A stretch of DNA of 64,000 nucleotides from Babylonia areolata (GCF_041734735.1 NC_134877.1:68983192-69047191); one strand, 5' to 3'. Numbered from the stretch's first letter, positions 21,754 to 33,534 are shown. Program-made: numbers and translations. The notes: generated by a model from the sequence alone, not told the origin.

Positions 21754-24700
21754 TAAGATAAGATAAGATAAGAATAACTTTATTATCTCCAACTGGAGAA
21801 ATTTGGTCAGGTGTATTATCACAACATAGACAAGTAAACAACATGGGGACCATAACTGTAAAAGTCAACAACAGCTTTTACGAATATTACGAAGATACCA
21901 ATGTAAAAAAAAATATCACATACACCGTTTCATACATACATCCACACACTGTAGGTAATAACTAGTATTCTTAAAGTAAAAACAGAAAGAATTAAGAAAC
22001 ATTATTTGTATATAATTTATAATTATAAACATAGCCTACTATACTGCACATTGATTATAATAGACAGATAAGATAAGAATAAAGATAAATTGCGGAAAAC
22101 CGCAACCACATAATCAGCACACACCCACACACATTCCCCCACCCCCACCCACCCCACACACGCGGATTACTTGATTAAACAAGAGTAATAAACATATGTT
22201 CTCAAATTAAAGCATTTCACAGATTCGCTTTTAAAAACATTGCAATTAATTGTTATATCGTAATTATTAAACAGAAATATATTTAGAATATGGACGTCAG
22301 CATTAGACATATTCCATTGTACATTCCTCCTGCATATTGCACATTATTCCTCCTACATATTGCACATTCATTATAACCAATTGTCACGTTTTTAAGCTCA
22401 GTAAACACACACACACACACACACACACCACAACTAGAACAAGGTACAGCCTATCATGCACGGACCTTCACACGTCTCACATGAGAGTGCGCGCGCACAC
22501 ACACACACACATAGACAGTTCTCAAGAATTTAAAAGGTGGATTGAACGTGGAATAAAAGTCTTCAGAGCTCTGGATTTCAACTTAAAAGTTCTGTAGCGT
22601 CGTCCTGATGGCAATAGCTCATAATACTTTGCTAAAATATGGGTGACGTCAGTTGCTGTCTGCCTGCTTTTTTTAACCACTCGACTTTCATACAGCTCTT
22701 GCATACTAGCTTGTTTCACTCCCACAATTTTACTGCATACACGGACTCGATACAACATCGATAATAACTTTGAAGAATATTTGAATTTATACCAACATTT
22801 CTAAGCTTCTGTAAACAAAAAATTCTAGATTGACATTTCTTATGAATGGAATCAATATTTCTGTCAAAAGTCAGCTTATTGTCTAAGATGGTCCCTAAGT
22901 ATTTATATTCATTGACCCTCTCCACTGTTTGACCATCAATAACAAGGTTAGCTACAGGCAAGGGGTCTTTCCGAAAATCTGTTAACATTTCTTTTGTTTT
23001 CAATACGTTGAGATCCAGATAGTTTTTCTCACACCAGGAACAGAACTTTTTAATTTCACTGAAATAAATAGCATCAGAGTTGGACAGATCTTCAATTGCT
23101 GAATCATCAGAATATTTTATGACAGGAGTTTCCTCCGTGCCTCTGCAGTCATTTGTGTACAGTGTAAATAGAACAGGAGACAGCACTGTACCTTGGGGTG
23201 CACCAGTAGAAGTAGAGTTTAGAGAAGAGTGGGCAGAATGAAAGCGGACGGACTGAGTTCTATTGAGAAGAAAACTTACTATCCAAAGAGTAAGCTTCGG
23301 ATCAACATCCATGCCTAGCAGTTTGAGGGCAAGGAGATGAGGTTGTACTGTGTTAAAAGCAGAAGAGAAGTCAACAAAAAGGATACGAACAAAAGATCCC
23401 GTGTTATTCAAATGAAGGAAAGCATTATGAAGGAGAGTTAGGATACCATCGTCAGTACTTCTGTGTGCTTTATAAGCAAACTGAAGAGAGTCAAGCTGCT
23501 GTTCAGTGAAAGAAAGATGTCGGAGAATAATTTTTCAAAGCACTTCATCACTACTGAAGTCAGGGCAACAGGACGGTAATCATTTAGTGTGGCTGGGTTC
23601 TTTTTCTTGGGGATAGGACAGATAGTAGATTTTTTCCAGATGCCCGGGGACAGAGCAGTCCTAAAGAGACCAGTTGAAAATTTTACAGAACACGTCACAC
23701 AACTGGGAAGCACATGCTTTCAATAATTTTCCGCAGATATTGTCGGGGCCAATTGCCTTCGTGACATTCAGTTTTAAAAATAAAGATTCAACAACTTTTG
23801 CATCGATCTCAAAGTCTTCACCTGTGTTCCTATCTTTGGTCTTTTCCTGCAACTGTGAGATAACACTATCCAGTTCTCTTCCCAGATCACTTTCAAAGTG
23901 ACAGTAGAAATCATTCAGTTTATTTGAAAAATCAAGCTGTTCATCCTTTTTCATTTCACAAGCTACTGTTTTCCTTTTCGTTTCTCCAGTGATAATTGTT
24001 AACCCAACCCATGCATCTGCCGTTTTTCCTGTCTGAAACTGTTGCTCTACTTTTGATTTGAATTCCCTCTGTCCCCTTCGTAATTCACCTCTAAGCCTCT
24101 TTTGTATCAGTTTCCTATCCTTCTTGTTCCCTGACTGAAACGCTACCTTTTTCTCATGTAAAATTGTTTTGAGAGACTTTGAGATCCATGGTTTGTTGTT
24201 GGGGAAAAGTTTAATTATTTTTGTCGGAATTATCATGTCTTCACAGAAACTGATATAAGATGTAACAACATCAGCTGCTTCATGAGCATTCTCACATGGG
24301 TCAGTCAACACACTCCAATCAGTACAATCAAAACATCCTCTCAGTTCATCCACACTCTCTGACGTCCAAACTTTCACACTCTTTTTCACAATCGGCTCTG
24401 TCTGTATCTTTGGTCTGGGCTATCTTTAGGCTGGGATTAAATGAACAACATCATGATCAGATACACCCACTGGTGCAAGGGGGACAGATTTGTAGGCATT
24501 AGGAATGTTCCCATAACACAGATCGATTGTCTTGTCCAGTCAGGCCAGGCACGTAACATATTTTTTAAAAGAAGATAAGGATTTCTTTAAATCACAGTGA
24601 TTAAAATCTCCAACAATAAAACACGGGGCGTCGGCAGAGATGAGTTGAAGGTCACGAACAACCTGCGATCGTCCTTCCTGCACGTGCAGCAGATGCCTGG

Positions 24701-25198
24701 TCAAAGACTGGGGCGAACACAACAGTGAAAAAAATACGGCCGAACTCATGTGGCAGGTATCGAGGCCTCAGCGACACTGATACGAGTTCAAGTTCCTGTG
24801 TACACAGTTGCTTCTTCACACACACATTCGCACTGTCACACCACTTCTCGTTGACATACAGGCACACGCCACCACCATTTTCTTCCCCACTTTCTTGCAG
24901 TCTGTCCATTCTGTACGGAGTGTTAAAACCATCAATCGCAACACATTCATTCGACACTTTCTCACTAAACCAGGTTTCGGTAAAACAAAGCACACACGAG
25001 TTCTTAAAATCATTTAAAAATCGACAGTTTGCTCGTACTTCATCTAAATTACAGTTTCTGCCGTTTGGGTTAAGAGATCTGACATTGGATAAAATCATAG
25101 ATGGCAGTGGGGGCTTAGTTTTATTTTTTCTCAGTCTTCTGTTCACGCCTCCTCTCTTTCCTCTCTTTTGTGCTTTCTTTCTCTCACCTCACGAGTAG
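21754..25198 (-). mobile_element. Rex1/CR1-like LINE, near full length, broken
   Basis: Minus-strand coding runs from about 25146 to 22522. The apurinic endonuclease has MILSNVRSLNPNG, CFTETWF and then VGDFNHCDL. The linker follows (24389-23661). RT has NDYRPVALTSVVMKCFEKLF, VDFSSAFNTVQPHLLALKL, STGAPQGTVLSPVLFTLYTN and YSDD, and the C-terminus ends YELLPSGRRYRTFKLKSRAL. At least four frame changes break it. The 3' end has aataaagttattct and a (TTATC)n tail at 21754-21773. A second TTATC-like run at 22066-22088 may be an older tail. A (CA)n tract sits in the 3' UTR near 22404. Confidence 0.85.
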
Positions 25199-25209
25199 TC
25201 CAGGACAGA

Positions 25210-26065
25210 TACAAAAATGGTCAAAATGTCTGCAACAAAACCGTTCTTTTCACGATAAAATAGAATAAATCATACTGATCACTCTGATATAAACTTGACC
25301 GCTGTAGGTGGGCGGGAACATGATTAGATTTTGATTTTTAATAATTATTTCTCACACATTTGGCCATGAGAGATCGCCTTACAAAGATCCTCAAGGCATG
25401 AGCAAGTGAGGGTTACGCAAGCTCGGTATAAGGGGTCGCCAGAAGAAAGCGTTTAGCACGGTACAGTACTTTTGGCTGACAGCTGCCGCGCTGATGCTAT
25501 CCTATACCTCCGTTAGTAGGTCACTGAGGCAAATGACAGATACCATACAGAAAATAAGAGAACTCTTTGGGGTCAAAAGGAAACAAAATTTTTAATTTAA
25601 TCTATTACATCCTAAATTGGTAGAAAACGCAAGTTTGCTTTTATGAATGTTTTACAGTTTCTTACCAGTCCTGACATTTCATAAGGAATGAAATCGGTAT
25701 TATACCGACTGCAAAGGTGAATTTACGAAGGCAGCATGGGATCATTTAGTTCGCAGGAACAATTATGTTGACATTTTACGCAATGCACAATTTGGAAATA
25801 CTTCATGCTCTGCTTATTAATGTGCAGTATATGAATATCTCAATACCTGTTAACTAGGTTTGTTTCAATGAACATTGTCGGAGCACTGTCTAGACAATTA
25901 ATTCAGAAAGCATGGAAGGCAGATGATGGCAAAATCGACCAACATCATGTCTTGATGTAAAAAGAACGGTATGAAATATATATTTTTCTTTGGAAATGAA
26001 GCGGTATTTGCAAATGTGGCTCACGAACCCTGCCGCAGTAGACACGTCGGTTTAGCATGGGAAAG
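25210..26065 (+). repeat. Left arm of a large inverted duplication
   Basis: The + strand here matches the minus strand of 39540-39660 followed by that of 32035-32735, at roughly 80 percent by eye. Anchor blocks are ggtcaaaatgtctgcaa, gataaaatagaataaatcat, ggttacgcaagc, gcaaaggtgaatttac and tggaaatgaagcggtattt. The right arm is interrupted by a CR1 LINE; this arm is continuous. It abuts the 5' end of the LINE at 25198. Confidence 0.8.
25575..25820 (+). pseudogene. Degraded copy of an unidentified conserved coding piece
   Basis: The frame reads LVENASLLL, then after a stop MFYSFLPVLTFHKE, a second stop, then NRYYTDCKGEFTKAAWDHLV and RRNNYVDILRNAQFGNTSCS, ending at a stop shared with the right-arm copy (32269-32520). 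Two TGA codons sit where the other copy has CGA-type or sense codons. Most differences keep the amino acid or are conservative, so both descend from a real coding sequence. I do not recognise the protein. Confidence 0.5.
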
Positions 26066-27466
26066 AAAATGTTTCTGGCTGGAGTATGAAGGTGGCAAAA
26101 TGAAGTGCATCAGATAGTCATGAAGAGCAAAGACTGCCTGGAAAATGAAAATGGGTCAGTCTCCAGAACTTTGTTGGAAATGGGGATCTCTTAGTCTGAT
26201 TCAGTATAAACATGTGTTTAGAATGATTATTCAAATGTTTCACATGTTATCAGGATTGCAATTCATTAGAGAAATGTCTGCAACAATTTTGTGAGAATAT
26301 GGTTTGTTCTTGTGTCTTAAATGTGTTGAAAATTATTAAAAACATCCAAAATTTTTGCGCCATTTTGTGACATGGCAATGTGTCTGAACTTGAAGTGGTC
26401 AGAAACAAATAAGTACAAACCTGATTAAAATCCAGTACCTACAGACCTGATCTATATTCATTCGTTGTGATAATAAAACATTGATCATCAGTAAAAATGG
26501 TACATTAAGTTTGAAATACGATTACGTATTACGCAAAAAAACCCGCGTGACAGACGTAAACAACCCATTCCTCTTGACGTATTTTTATTCATTCAAAGGC
26601 AAGCACATTCATGAATACACTACACGTTCTTTACTTGCAACAGGTGGTCAACACATCTATCTTCTGCAGCACATACACTCATTTTATGAAAAAAAATGAC
26701 TGTTCAACTATTTAAATTCAACTGACGTCGCATATTAATTTTCAGTTTCCGCTTTTCTGTGTTACTTCAGTGCATGTAAACTACCCAATAAAAATATACA
26801 TGTAAACAAATTTAGAACTGTTTCCACATAAATCGTGCGGATTCATCGCGGGAAAGCGTAAATCGGTTTGACAAACACCCTTCAATCGTGTGTGTTTGAA
26901 CACAGATTCAGAGAATGTGTTGTTTCCGACAGCGTGTGAGATGTACATATGTTACACGGAAATCTCCGATATGTTCATTCGCACCCCGTGGTTGCTATAT
27001 TAAAAACAACAACAACAACAACAAAACTGTGTATGTTAATTTCGTCGTTGTTATGGTTTGTTTGTACTTTATCTCTGATCCGATTAAGTTTAGACTCAAT
27101 CACTGTTTCTGACACATGGCGAGATGCGGTAATATACGGATACTGGCGTAAGATTTCGAACCAAGTCAACGCATGCAGTTCAGTAAGACTGTTTTCAGTT
27201 GAAAACTTGTTGCATCAAAAGTTCCAAACAAGAAAGTTCAAAGCAGAAAACAACCCCCTTAAATTACCTTGAGTTTGGTTTTTGCTGTCTGGTGAAGTTT
27301 TATCACGAAATGATGGAAACTAGTTTATCAGTTCACAAGACAGACGAACTGTGGGACGAAACACTGGGGAGAATTGATGTGAAAATGGAGTGCCTGCAGT
27401 GTTTCTGAAAAATAAAATCATCCAGGGTGGGGGAGTTAGTTTAGGTATTTTGGGTTCCATGTTACA
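26066..27466. other. No gene recognised
   Basis: AT-rich sequence in the space between the two arms. Frames of 65-107 codons occur at 26481-27408 but show no domain, no codon pattern and no repeats. A (CAA)n run is at 27005-27026. Confidence 0.5.
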
Positions 27467-27481
27467 TATAATAATAATAAT

Positions 27482-30400
27482 CATAATCATCATCATGGCC
27501 TGGCTTCGCTGACGAAGATCTAGGAAGGGCGTTGTCCACGTCTGATGCAGGCACGCTCATGGCTGACAAGGCCAATGCGGGAAAAGCAGAGTCGGCCGCA
27601 GCGGTTGCAAGGGAAAGTCTGGTCTGGGTTCGCGGCTGCAGCGTCGTGGTTCTTCCTCCTTCTGCGTTTGTCCTCAAGGCTGGCCCTGCGGTTGTTTTCG
27701 AAGGAGGAGACAGCTTGGTGGATGGTGCGTCGCCAGGTCTCTCGATCAGCGGCTATTGCGGACCACTGGCGATGGTCAATGTGACAGGCACCGAGAGCTT
27801 TCTTCAAGGAGTCTTTGTATCTCTTCTTGGGTGCTCCTCTGTCACGGTGGCCAGTGGACAGTTCGCCATACAGCGCGATCTTGGGCAGGCGGTGGTCCTC
27901 CATCCTGGACACGTGCCCTGCCCAACGTAGCTGGGTCTTTAGCAGCACTGCCTCGATGCTGATAGTCTTTGCCTGCTCCAGGACCTCGACATTTGTGATG
28001 TAGTCACTCCAGTGGATGCTGAGGATGGTGCGAAGGCAGCGCTGGTGGAAGCGATCAAGCAGTCGTATGTGGTGCCGGTAGGTGACCCAGGTTTCGGAGC
28101 CATACAACAGGGTGGGCAGTACAACAGCTCTGTACACGCTGATCTTTGTGTCTTTCTTCAGGTGTTTGTTGTTCCACACTCTCTTGTACAGCCTGCCGAA
28201 TGCGCTGTTTGCCTTTGCAAGTCTGTTGTCGATCTCCTTGTCGATCTTGGCGTCAGACGAGATGGTGCAGCCTAGGTAGCTGAACTGGTGGACCGACTTC
28301 AGCTCTGTCTCACCGATGTTGATGTGAGGAGCGTGGAATTCTTCCTGTGGGGCAGGCTGGTGGAGAACTTCCGTCTTTTTCAGACTGACTTCTAGGCCGA
28401 AGAGCTGCGCAGCCTCTGCGAAGCAGGACGTTATACGCTGCAGGGCCGCTTCTGTATGGGCGACGAGGGCAGCATCATCGGCAAACAGAAGCTCTCTGAT
28501 GAGTTGCTCCAGTGTCTTGGTGTGGGCCTGTAGCCGCCTCAGGTTGAATAGGCTGCCATCAGTGCGGTATCTGATGAAGATACCGTCGTCGTCGCCAAGA
28601 TCTTCAGTGGCCTGTTGGAGCATCATGCTGAAGAAGATCGTGAAGAGGGTCGGCGCGAGGACACAACCTTGTTTCACTCCATTTCCAATTGGGAAGGGCT
28701 CTGAAAGGTCGTTGCTGTGTCTGACCTGTCCACGCTGTTCCTCATGTAGTTGGATGACCATGCTGAGGAATTTTGGGGGGCATCCTAGACGTTTCATGAT
28801 CTCCCACAGACCTTTTCTGCTCACGGTGTCGAAAGCTTTCGTGAGATCGACGAATGTCGCATACAGTCCTTTGTTCTGTTCCCGACATTTTTCTTGTAGC
28901 TGTCTGAGAACGAAGACCATGTCAGTGGTGCCTCTGTTGGCTCTAAAGCCACACTGACTCTCCGGGAGATGTTCTTCGGCGATAGTAGGTACCAACCGAT
29001 TTAGGAGGACTCTGGCGAGGATCTTGCCTGCGATGGAGAGCAGAGTTATCCCCCTGTAGTTGGAGCAGTCCGACTTTTCTCCCTTGTTTTTATACAGGGT
29101 GATGATGACTGCGTCACGGAGGTCCTGTGGTAGTTTGCCTTGCTCCCAGCAGCAGACAAAGAGGTTGTGGAGTTTGGAGTGTAGTGCTGGGCCTCCATTC
29201 TTCCACGCCTCCGGCGGAATTCCGTCAACCCCTGCTGCCTTGCCACATTTCAGCTGTTCAATGGCCTTGACAGTCTCTTCTAGGGTTGGTAGCTCGTCCA
29301 GTTGTAATTTCACTGGCTGTTGTGGGATGCGGAGAATTGCCGAGTCTTGAACTCTGCGGTTGGCGCTGAAGAGGGCCTGGAAATGTTCCGACCACCTGTT
29401 CAGGATCGACGTCTTGTCTGTGAAGAGCGCCTGGCCGTCTGCGCTGCGCAAAGGACTCTGGACCTGGTATGAGGGACCGTACACCGCCTTCAAGGCTTCG
29501 TATAAGCCCCGGTAGTCACCAGTGTCTGCACAAAGCTGAGCCCTCTCTGCCAGGTTGGTCCACCACCCATTTTGAATCTCACGAAGCTTGCGCTGGAGGT
29601 TGCTGCATATGAGCCGGAAGGTTGCTTTCTTCACCGGACAAGACGGTTGTGCAAGGTGAGCCTGGTGGGCTGATCTCTTCTTCGCCAGCAATTCTTGGAT
29701 CTCCTGGTTGTTTTCGTCAAACCAGTCCTTGTTCTTTTTCGACGAGAACCCTAGGACTTCTTCAGAGGACTGCAGGATGGCTGATTTCAGCTGTGCCCAT
29801 AGTGCTTCTGGAGAGGGGTCTGTGGGGCAACTGGGGTCTTCGAGTTTGTCCTGAAGCTTCGCCTGGAATTCAGCTTTCACTTCAGCTGACTGAAAGTTGC
29901 CGACCTGGAATTTCTTCCTAGGAGCTCCTCCTTTCTTTGGTTTGGGCTTGAAGTGGAGCCTGAGCTTGCTGCGGACGAGGCGGTGGTCAGTATGACACTC
30001 CGCGCTGGGCATCACTCGGGTGTGTAGGACGTCTCGTACGTCTCTCTGGCGCATCAGGATGTAATCAATGAGGTGCCAATGTTTGGACCGAGGATGCATC
30101 CACGTTGTCTTCAGGCTGTCCTTCTGCTGGAAAATGGTGTTGGTGATGGTAAACTGCTGCTCTGCACAGAACTCGAGAAGAAGGCGCCCATTGTCGTTGC
30201 AATTACCAACGCCATGCTTGCCAAGGACTCCTTTCCAGGCTTCTGAATCTTGGCCAACTCTGGCATTGAAGTCGCCAAGGATGATGACCTTGTCGTCAGC
30301 AGGGGTGTTCTGAACGAGGTTGCGCAGATCAGTGTAAAACTTGACCTTTTCTGTGGGGTCCGCTTGGAGGGTTGGAGCGTACACGCTGAACAGAGTGGCA

Positions 30401-31154
30401 TGCTGTTTGTTCCGTAGTGGGAGGCGCATGGACATAATTCGGTCTGAGTGTCCTGTTGGCAGGTTTTCAAGCTTGGAGGCAATGGTGCTCCTGACCAAAA
30501 AGCCTACGCCATAAAGGCGTCTCTCGGTCTCTGGCTTGCCTGACCAGTAGAGGGTGTACCCAGCGCCGTGTTCCTGGAGGCTGCCTTTCCCTGCAAAGCG
30601 GACTTCGCTGACGGCAGCAATGTCAATGTTCAGTCTCTGAAGTTCGTGTGCGACTAGAGCGGAACGCCTTTCTGGGTGGTTGCTGTCTGCAGAGTCACGC
30701 ATGGTTCGGATGTTCCAGCATGCTACCTTTAGTCCTTTTGCACCTAATTGTGAGGCAGGTGCCGGCCTTTTCTTCTCTATTGTTGTTCGACCGCATTTGG
30801 AGATGCCCGTTGACCGCGGCTAGCCAACTGGGGGGTATGGAGATGAGCATTTGTTTGGACCACCTTTTCTAGGCCCCTCTCCGTGTGGAGCAAGCAGTGC
30901 TGTCCCTAGAAAAGGCTGCTTGGTCGTTCAGGGTGCTGCCGAGTGATGCTGTCACCTCCGGGTCAACAATCAGGCGACCAATATCCTGAACCGCCTGCAT
31001 GCAGGATTGGAACTGCGGCTTCCAGTGACATCTTCCACCTGCCGTTTTCGCCCCTTTCCCATCGCTACAGGGCTTGGAATAGTTGGTGGCGCAGACGTGG
31101 ACGTGTCCTTCAAGCCTGCGCAATGGAATTTTTAGGTGGAGTGCAGTGTGTAAG
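27482..31154 (-). mobile_element. RTE-like LINE, full-length ORF
   Basis: The element holds a long minus-strand ORF (27520-30702), a 5' UTR homologous to that of the + strand element at 33535-37712 (shared gcactgct, gggcctagaaaagg and ccgcgg blocks), and a short 3' UTR ending in ATGATG/ATT repeats. Both ends abut tataataataataat (27467-27481 and 31155-31169), a possible 15-bp target duplication, though it is low complexity. If real, the element inserted into the (ATT)n tail of the L2-like fragment at 31160-31785. Confidence 0.85.
27520..30702 (-). CDS. LINE endonuclease-reverse transcriptase, 1060 codons
   Basis: The protein nicks target DNA and reverse-transcribes the LINE RNA at the nick. 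Visible parts are apurinic-type endonuclease (VSEVRF with Glu33; ILGDFNARVG with Asp144 and Asn146; HTDHRLV), RT (GKAAGVDGIPPEAW, SNYRGITLLSIAGKILARVL, FVDLTKAFDTVS, GVKQGCVLAPTLF, catalytic FADDAAL), the post-RT LRWAGHVSRMEDHRLPK block, and a C-terminal finger CNRC...H-x3-C. The first ATG lies after the endonuclease opening VACWNIRT. That block is open upstream to a stop near 30822 but has no ATG, so the true start is missing or non-AUG. The uninterrupted frame suggests a fairly young copy. RTE-like is my best assignment. Confidence 0.9.
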   Translation of the reverse strand: MRDSADSNHPERRSALVAHELQRLNIDIAAVSEVRFAGKGSLQEHGAGYTLYWSGKPETERRLYGVGFLVRSTIASKLENLPTGHSDRIMSMRLPLRNKQHATLFSVYAPTLQADPTEKVKFYTDLRNLVQNTPADDKVIILGDFNARVGQDSEAWKGVLGKHGVGNCNDNGRLLLEFCAEQQFTITNTIFQQKDSLKTTWMHPRSKHWHLIDYILMRQRDVRDVLHTRVMPSAECHTDHRLVRSKLRLHFKPKPKKGGAPRKKFQVGNFQSAEVKAEFQAKLQDKLEDPSCPTDPSPEALWAQLKSAILQSSEEVLGFSSKKNKDWFDENNQEIQELLAKKRSAHQAHLAQPSCPVKKATFRLICSNLQRKLREIQNGWWTNLAERAQLCADTGDYRGLYEALKAVYGPSYQVQSPLRSADGQALFTDKTSILNRWSEHFQALFSANRRVQDSAILRIPQQPVKLQLDELPTLEETVKAIEQLKCGKAAGVDGIPPEAWKNGGPALHSKLHNLFVCCWEQGKLPQDLRDAVIITLYKNKGEKSDCSNYRGITLLSIAGKILARVLLNRLVPTIAEEHLPESQCGFRANRGTTDMVFVLRQLQEKCREQNKGLYATFVDLTKAFDTVSRKGLWEIMKRLGCPPKFLSMVIQLHEEQRGQVRHSNDLSEPFPIGNGVKQGCVLAPTLFTIFFSMMLQQATEDLGDDDGIFIRYRTDGSLFNLRRLQAHTKTLEQLIRELLFADDAALVAHTEAALQRITSCFAEAAQLFGLEVSLKKTEVLHQPAPQEEFHAPHINIGETELKSVHQFSYLGCTISSDAKIDKEIDNRLAKANSAFGRLYKRVWNNKHLKKDTKISVYRAVVLPTLLYGSETWVTYRHHIRLLDRFHQRCLRTILSIHWSDYITNVEVLEQAKTISIEAVLLKTQLRWAGHVSRMEDHRLPKIALYGELSTGHRDRGAPKKRYKDSLKKALGACHIDHRQWSAIAADRETWRRTIHQAVSSFENNRRASLEDKRRRRKNHDAAAANPDQTFPCNRCGRLCFSRIGLVSHERACIRRGQRPS

Positions 31155-31159
31155 TATAA

Positions 31160-31308
31160 TAATAATAATAATGGATACTTATATAGCACACTATCCAGAA
31201 ATCTGCTCTAGGTGCTTTACAAAAACGCTTTTGATAACATAAAACATTATATCTATGTTACATACACACACCAAAATGTGACCACACACACACACACACA
31301 CACAGGCA

Positions 31309-31340
<32 letters not shown>

Positions 31341-31785
31341 CTGCATACATACATTTTAACATACATGTGTATCTAACAGCTACCCTAACACATACACACA
31401 CATAGGCAGGCACATACTTACATAAACACACGCACACACAATACACATTCATATACATGCATGTAGTTGTGGGCCTGCCACAACTGAACTTATTGCTGAG
31501 GGAAAAGGTGAGTTTTGAGACGAGATTTAAAAGATGCGAGGGAATCAGAATGACGAGAAGTCGAGTATCAGAGGAAGAACGGAGCTGGCGAGACGGGGTA
31601 TAGATATGGATGAGTTCAGAAAGATACTTTGGGCCAGATCCGTTGACTGCAGAAAAGGTCAGAGTGGATAGCTTATAGTCTATTCGATCAGAAACAGGCA
31701 ACCAGTGGAGAGACTGAAGGAGAGGAGAAACATGGTCAAATTTAGAAGCTCTGCAAATGAGTCTGGCAGCGTTATTCTGAATTCA
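31160..31785 (-). mobile_element. L2-like LINE 3' fragment
   Basis: The minus strand reads IQNNAARLICRASKFDHV, SPLLQSLHWLPVSDRIDYKL and GSGPKYLSELIHIYTPSRQL, then RSSSDTRLL. This is the canonical end of an L2/CR1-group reverse transcriptase. The 3' UTR includes CA tracts (31285-31440) and closes with gtaaagcacctagagc, later gtgctatataagtatcc, then (ATT)n. That ending matches the tail of SINE-A. It is 5' truncated at about 31785. Confidence 0.75.
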
Positions 31786-32034
31786 TAAGGTTTTAGGTAA
31801 TCATTAATAAAATACATAATTTTGCACAGGCTTTGTTTGAATGCATTGCATTGGCTAAGGATCGTGTGATAGATTCATTACTATCATTATAAATCCAGTA
31901 ATTCAAACATCTGCGTCGGGAAAGTTAGTTTAGGTAACTTGGATTCAATGTTACACGTGTTACAAGAAAGTTTTACATAATCATTAATAAAATTTATGAT
32001 CCATTGTTATCATTATGATTATTATTTATATCCC
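31786..32034. other. AT-rich spacer with short internal repeats
   Basis: The motif aatcattaataaaat occurs at about 31800 and 31980. The block agttagtttaggta near 31926 recurs at about 27435 in the same orientation, followed in both by a similar tgttac segment. Confidence 0.5.
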
Positions 32035-32735
32035 ACGATAAATCGACGTCTACTGCGCCAGGTTTCGTGAGTCACATTTGGAAATACCGCTTCATTTCCA
32101 AAGAAAAATATGTATTTCATACCGTTCCTTTCACATCAAGACATGATGTTCAATTTTGCCATCATCTGCCCTCCATACTTTCCCAGTTTATTGTCTGGAC
32201 ATAGCGCCGATATTGTTCATTGAAACCGAAACGGGTTAACACATATTTAGATATTCATATTCTACGCGTTAATATGCGGAGCATGGAGTATATCCAAGTT
32301 GTGCATTGCGTAAAATATCAACAAAATTATACTTACGAACTAAATGATCCAGTGCTGCCTTTGTAAATTCACCTTTGCAGTTGGTATAATACTGATTTAA
32401 TTCTTTATGATATGTCATGAATGGTAGGAAACTGGAAAACATTCGTAAAAGCGGATTTGCGTCTTCTACCACTTTAGTATAAAATACATGAAATTGAAAA
32501 TGTTTGTTTCCTTTTGACCCGAAAGAGCTCTGTTCCTAGCTTATTGTTCAGATTCAGTGACCTGCTCACAGATCAGCATCAGCGTGGCAGCAGTCAGTCA
32601 CATGTACTGTACCGCGCTGAACGCTTTCCTCTGGCGACCCCGTATACCGCGCTTGCGTAACCTTCGCCTGTGCTTGCCTTGCGACTGTTTGGTAGGCGCT
32701 CTCCCACAGGCAGAAGTAATACAAAATATTATCAT
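32035..32735 (-). repeat. Right arm, inner part, of the inverted duplication
   Basis: The minus strand matches 25365-26065 on the + strand. The outer remainder of this arm is at 39540-39660, separated by the CR1 LINE and its nested insert. The break corresponds to the left arm around gattttgatttttaa near 25330. Confidence 0.8.
32269..32522 (-). CDS. Unidentified conserved coding piece (C-terminal)
   Basis: The minus frame is open from about 32522 to a stop at 32269 and reads in part FQFHVFYTKVVEDANPLLRM, FSSFLPFMTYHKELNQYYTN and CKGEFTKAALDHLVRKYNFV, ending LGYTPCSAY. An acceptor-like ggaacag precedes it. The degraded inverted copy at 25575-25820 shares the frame, the stop and most residues, which argues for past selection on the protein. 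There is no ATG, so it would be a last exon or the end of a transposon-encoded protein. I cannot name the family. Confidence 0.5.
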
Positions 32736-33534
32736 ATCAATATCAAGGCGTGCAGGCCTGGCAAGGCCTTTTGCCCGCTTGAAGTGGGGAAGAAAAAGAG
32801 AGTCCACACATATGTCTAATGCATTTTTCAACACTGAGTGCGCAATGCTTGAAAAATCAATAAATATGTAAATGAGTTTTGTATTTAAAATTTTTTAAAT
32901 GAATATCAAGATAATTTTTAAATGTATTCACTGTTCCTGCGGAAACAACATCTTGTGACAAATTGTTCCAAACATTTGTTACTCTGTTAGTAAAGAAATG
33001 TGCAAATCTGGAAGTTTTAACTGAAACTTTTAATAGTTTGTAGGAATGACCTCTAGTGGCACTGTTCTCATTCAATGTAAACAAAGAGTTTATAGTTCTG
33101 CTGTCATATTATCCATGTGTCATTTTATACATCTCTATTAAATCACCACACAGTCTTCTATATTCTAAACTAGGTAACTTAAGTGCTTGCAACCTACTTT
33201 CATAGTCCATATCAGCAAAGCCAATGATTCTTTTAGTAAATCTTCGTTGAACATTTTCAATACTGTCTATATGTTTCACTAAACCCGTATTCCAAACAAC
33301 ATTCCCATATTCTAAGACTGGCCTGACTAATGACTTAAATAATGGCACCATTATGTCTTTACTTTTACACTGTATATTTCCAACTAACATTCCAGTCAAT
33401 CTATTGGCTTTTTTAATGGTTTCATTAACATGAACATCAAAAGAGAGACCAGAGTCAACAATGACTCCAAGATCTCTCTCCGATGAAGTCTCCTGCAAGT
33501 CCGTACCATTCATATAATACTTATAATGTGGATT
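32736..33534 (-). mobile_element. CR1 LINE, 3' part
   Basis: Minus-strand coding continues across the nested insert: RNNPHYKYYMNGTDLQE, SERDLGVIVDSGLSF, VRPVLEYGNVVWN, then LPSLEYRRLCGDLIEMYK (33109-33513) and, after a break, SYKLLKVSVKTSRFAHFF and FTNRVTNVWNNLS (32857-33084). The order is the standard CR1 C-terminus. The 3' UTR contains a gccaggcctgcacgcc block and ends near 32736. The coding is interrupted by at least one stop, near 33110. Confidence 0.85.
33523..33534 (+). repeat. Target-site duplication, left copy (ataatgtggatt)
   Basis: Identical 12 bases occur at 37713-37724, exactly flanking the nested RTE-like LINE and lying within CR1 coding sequence (the HYK region of RNNPHYK). Confidence 0.9.

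Noticed and set aside
22066-22088. Second (TTATC)n run as the end of a separate LINE
   Set aside because: No coding or other element boundary could be tied to it; it may be an internal tail duplicate of the element ending at 21754.
28012-29921. Plus-strand frames of 60-152 codons
   Set aside because: Shadows of the 1060-codon LINE ORF on the other strand. The same applies to minus frames within 34263-37613 and within 43742-44882.
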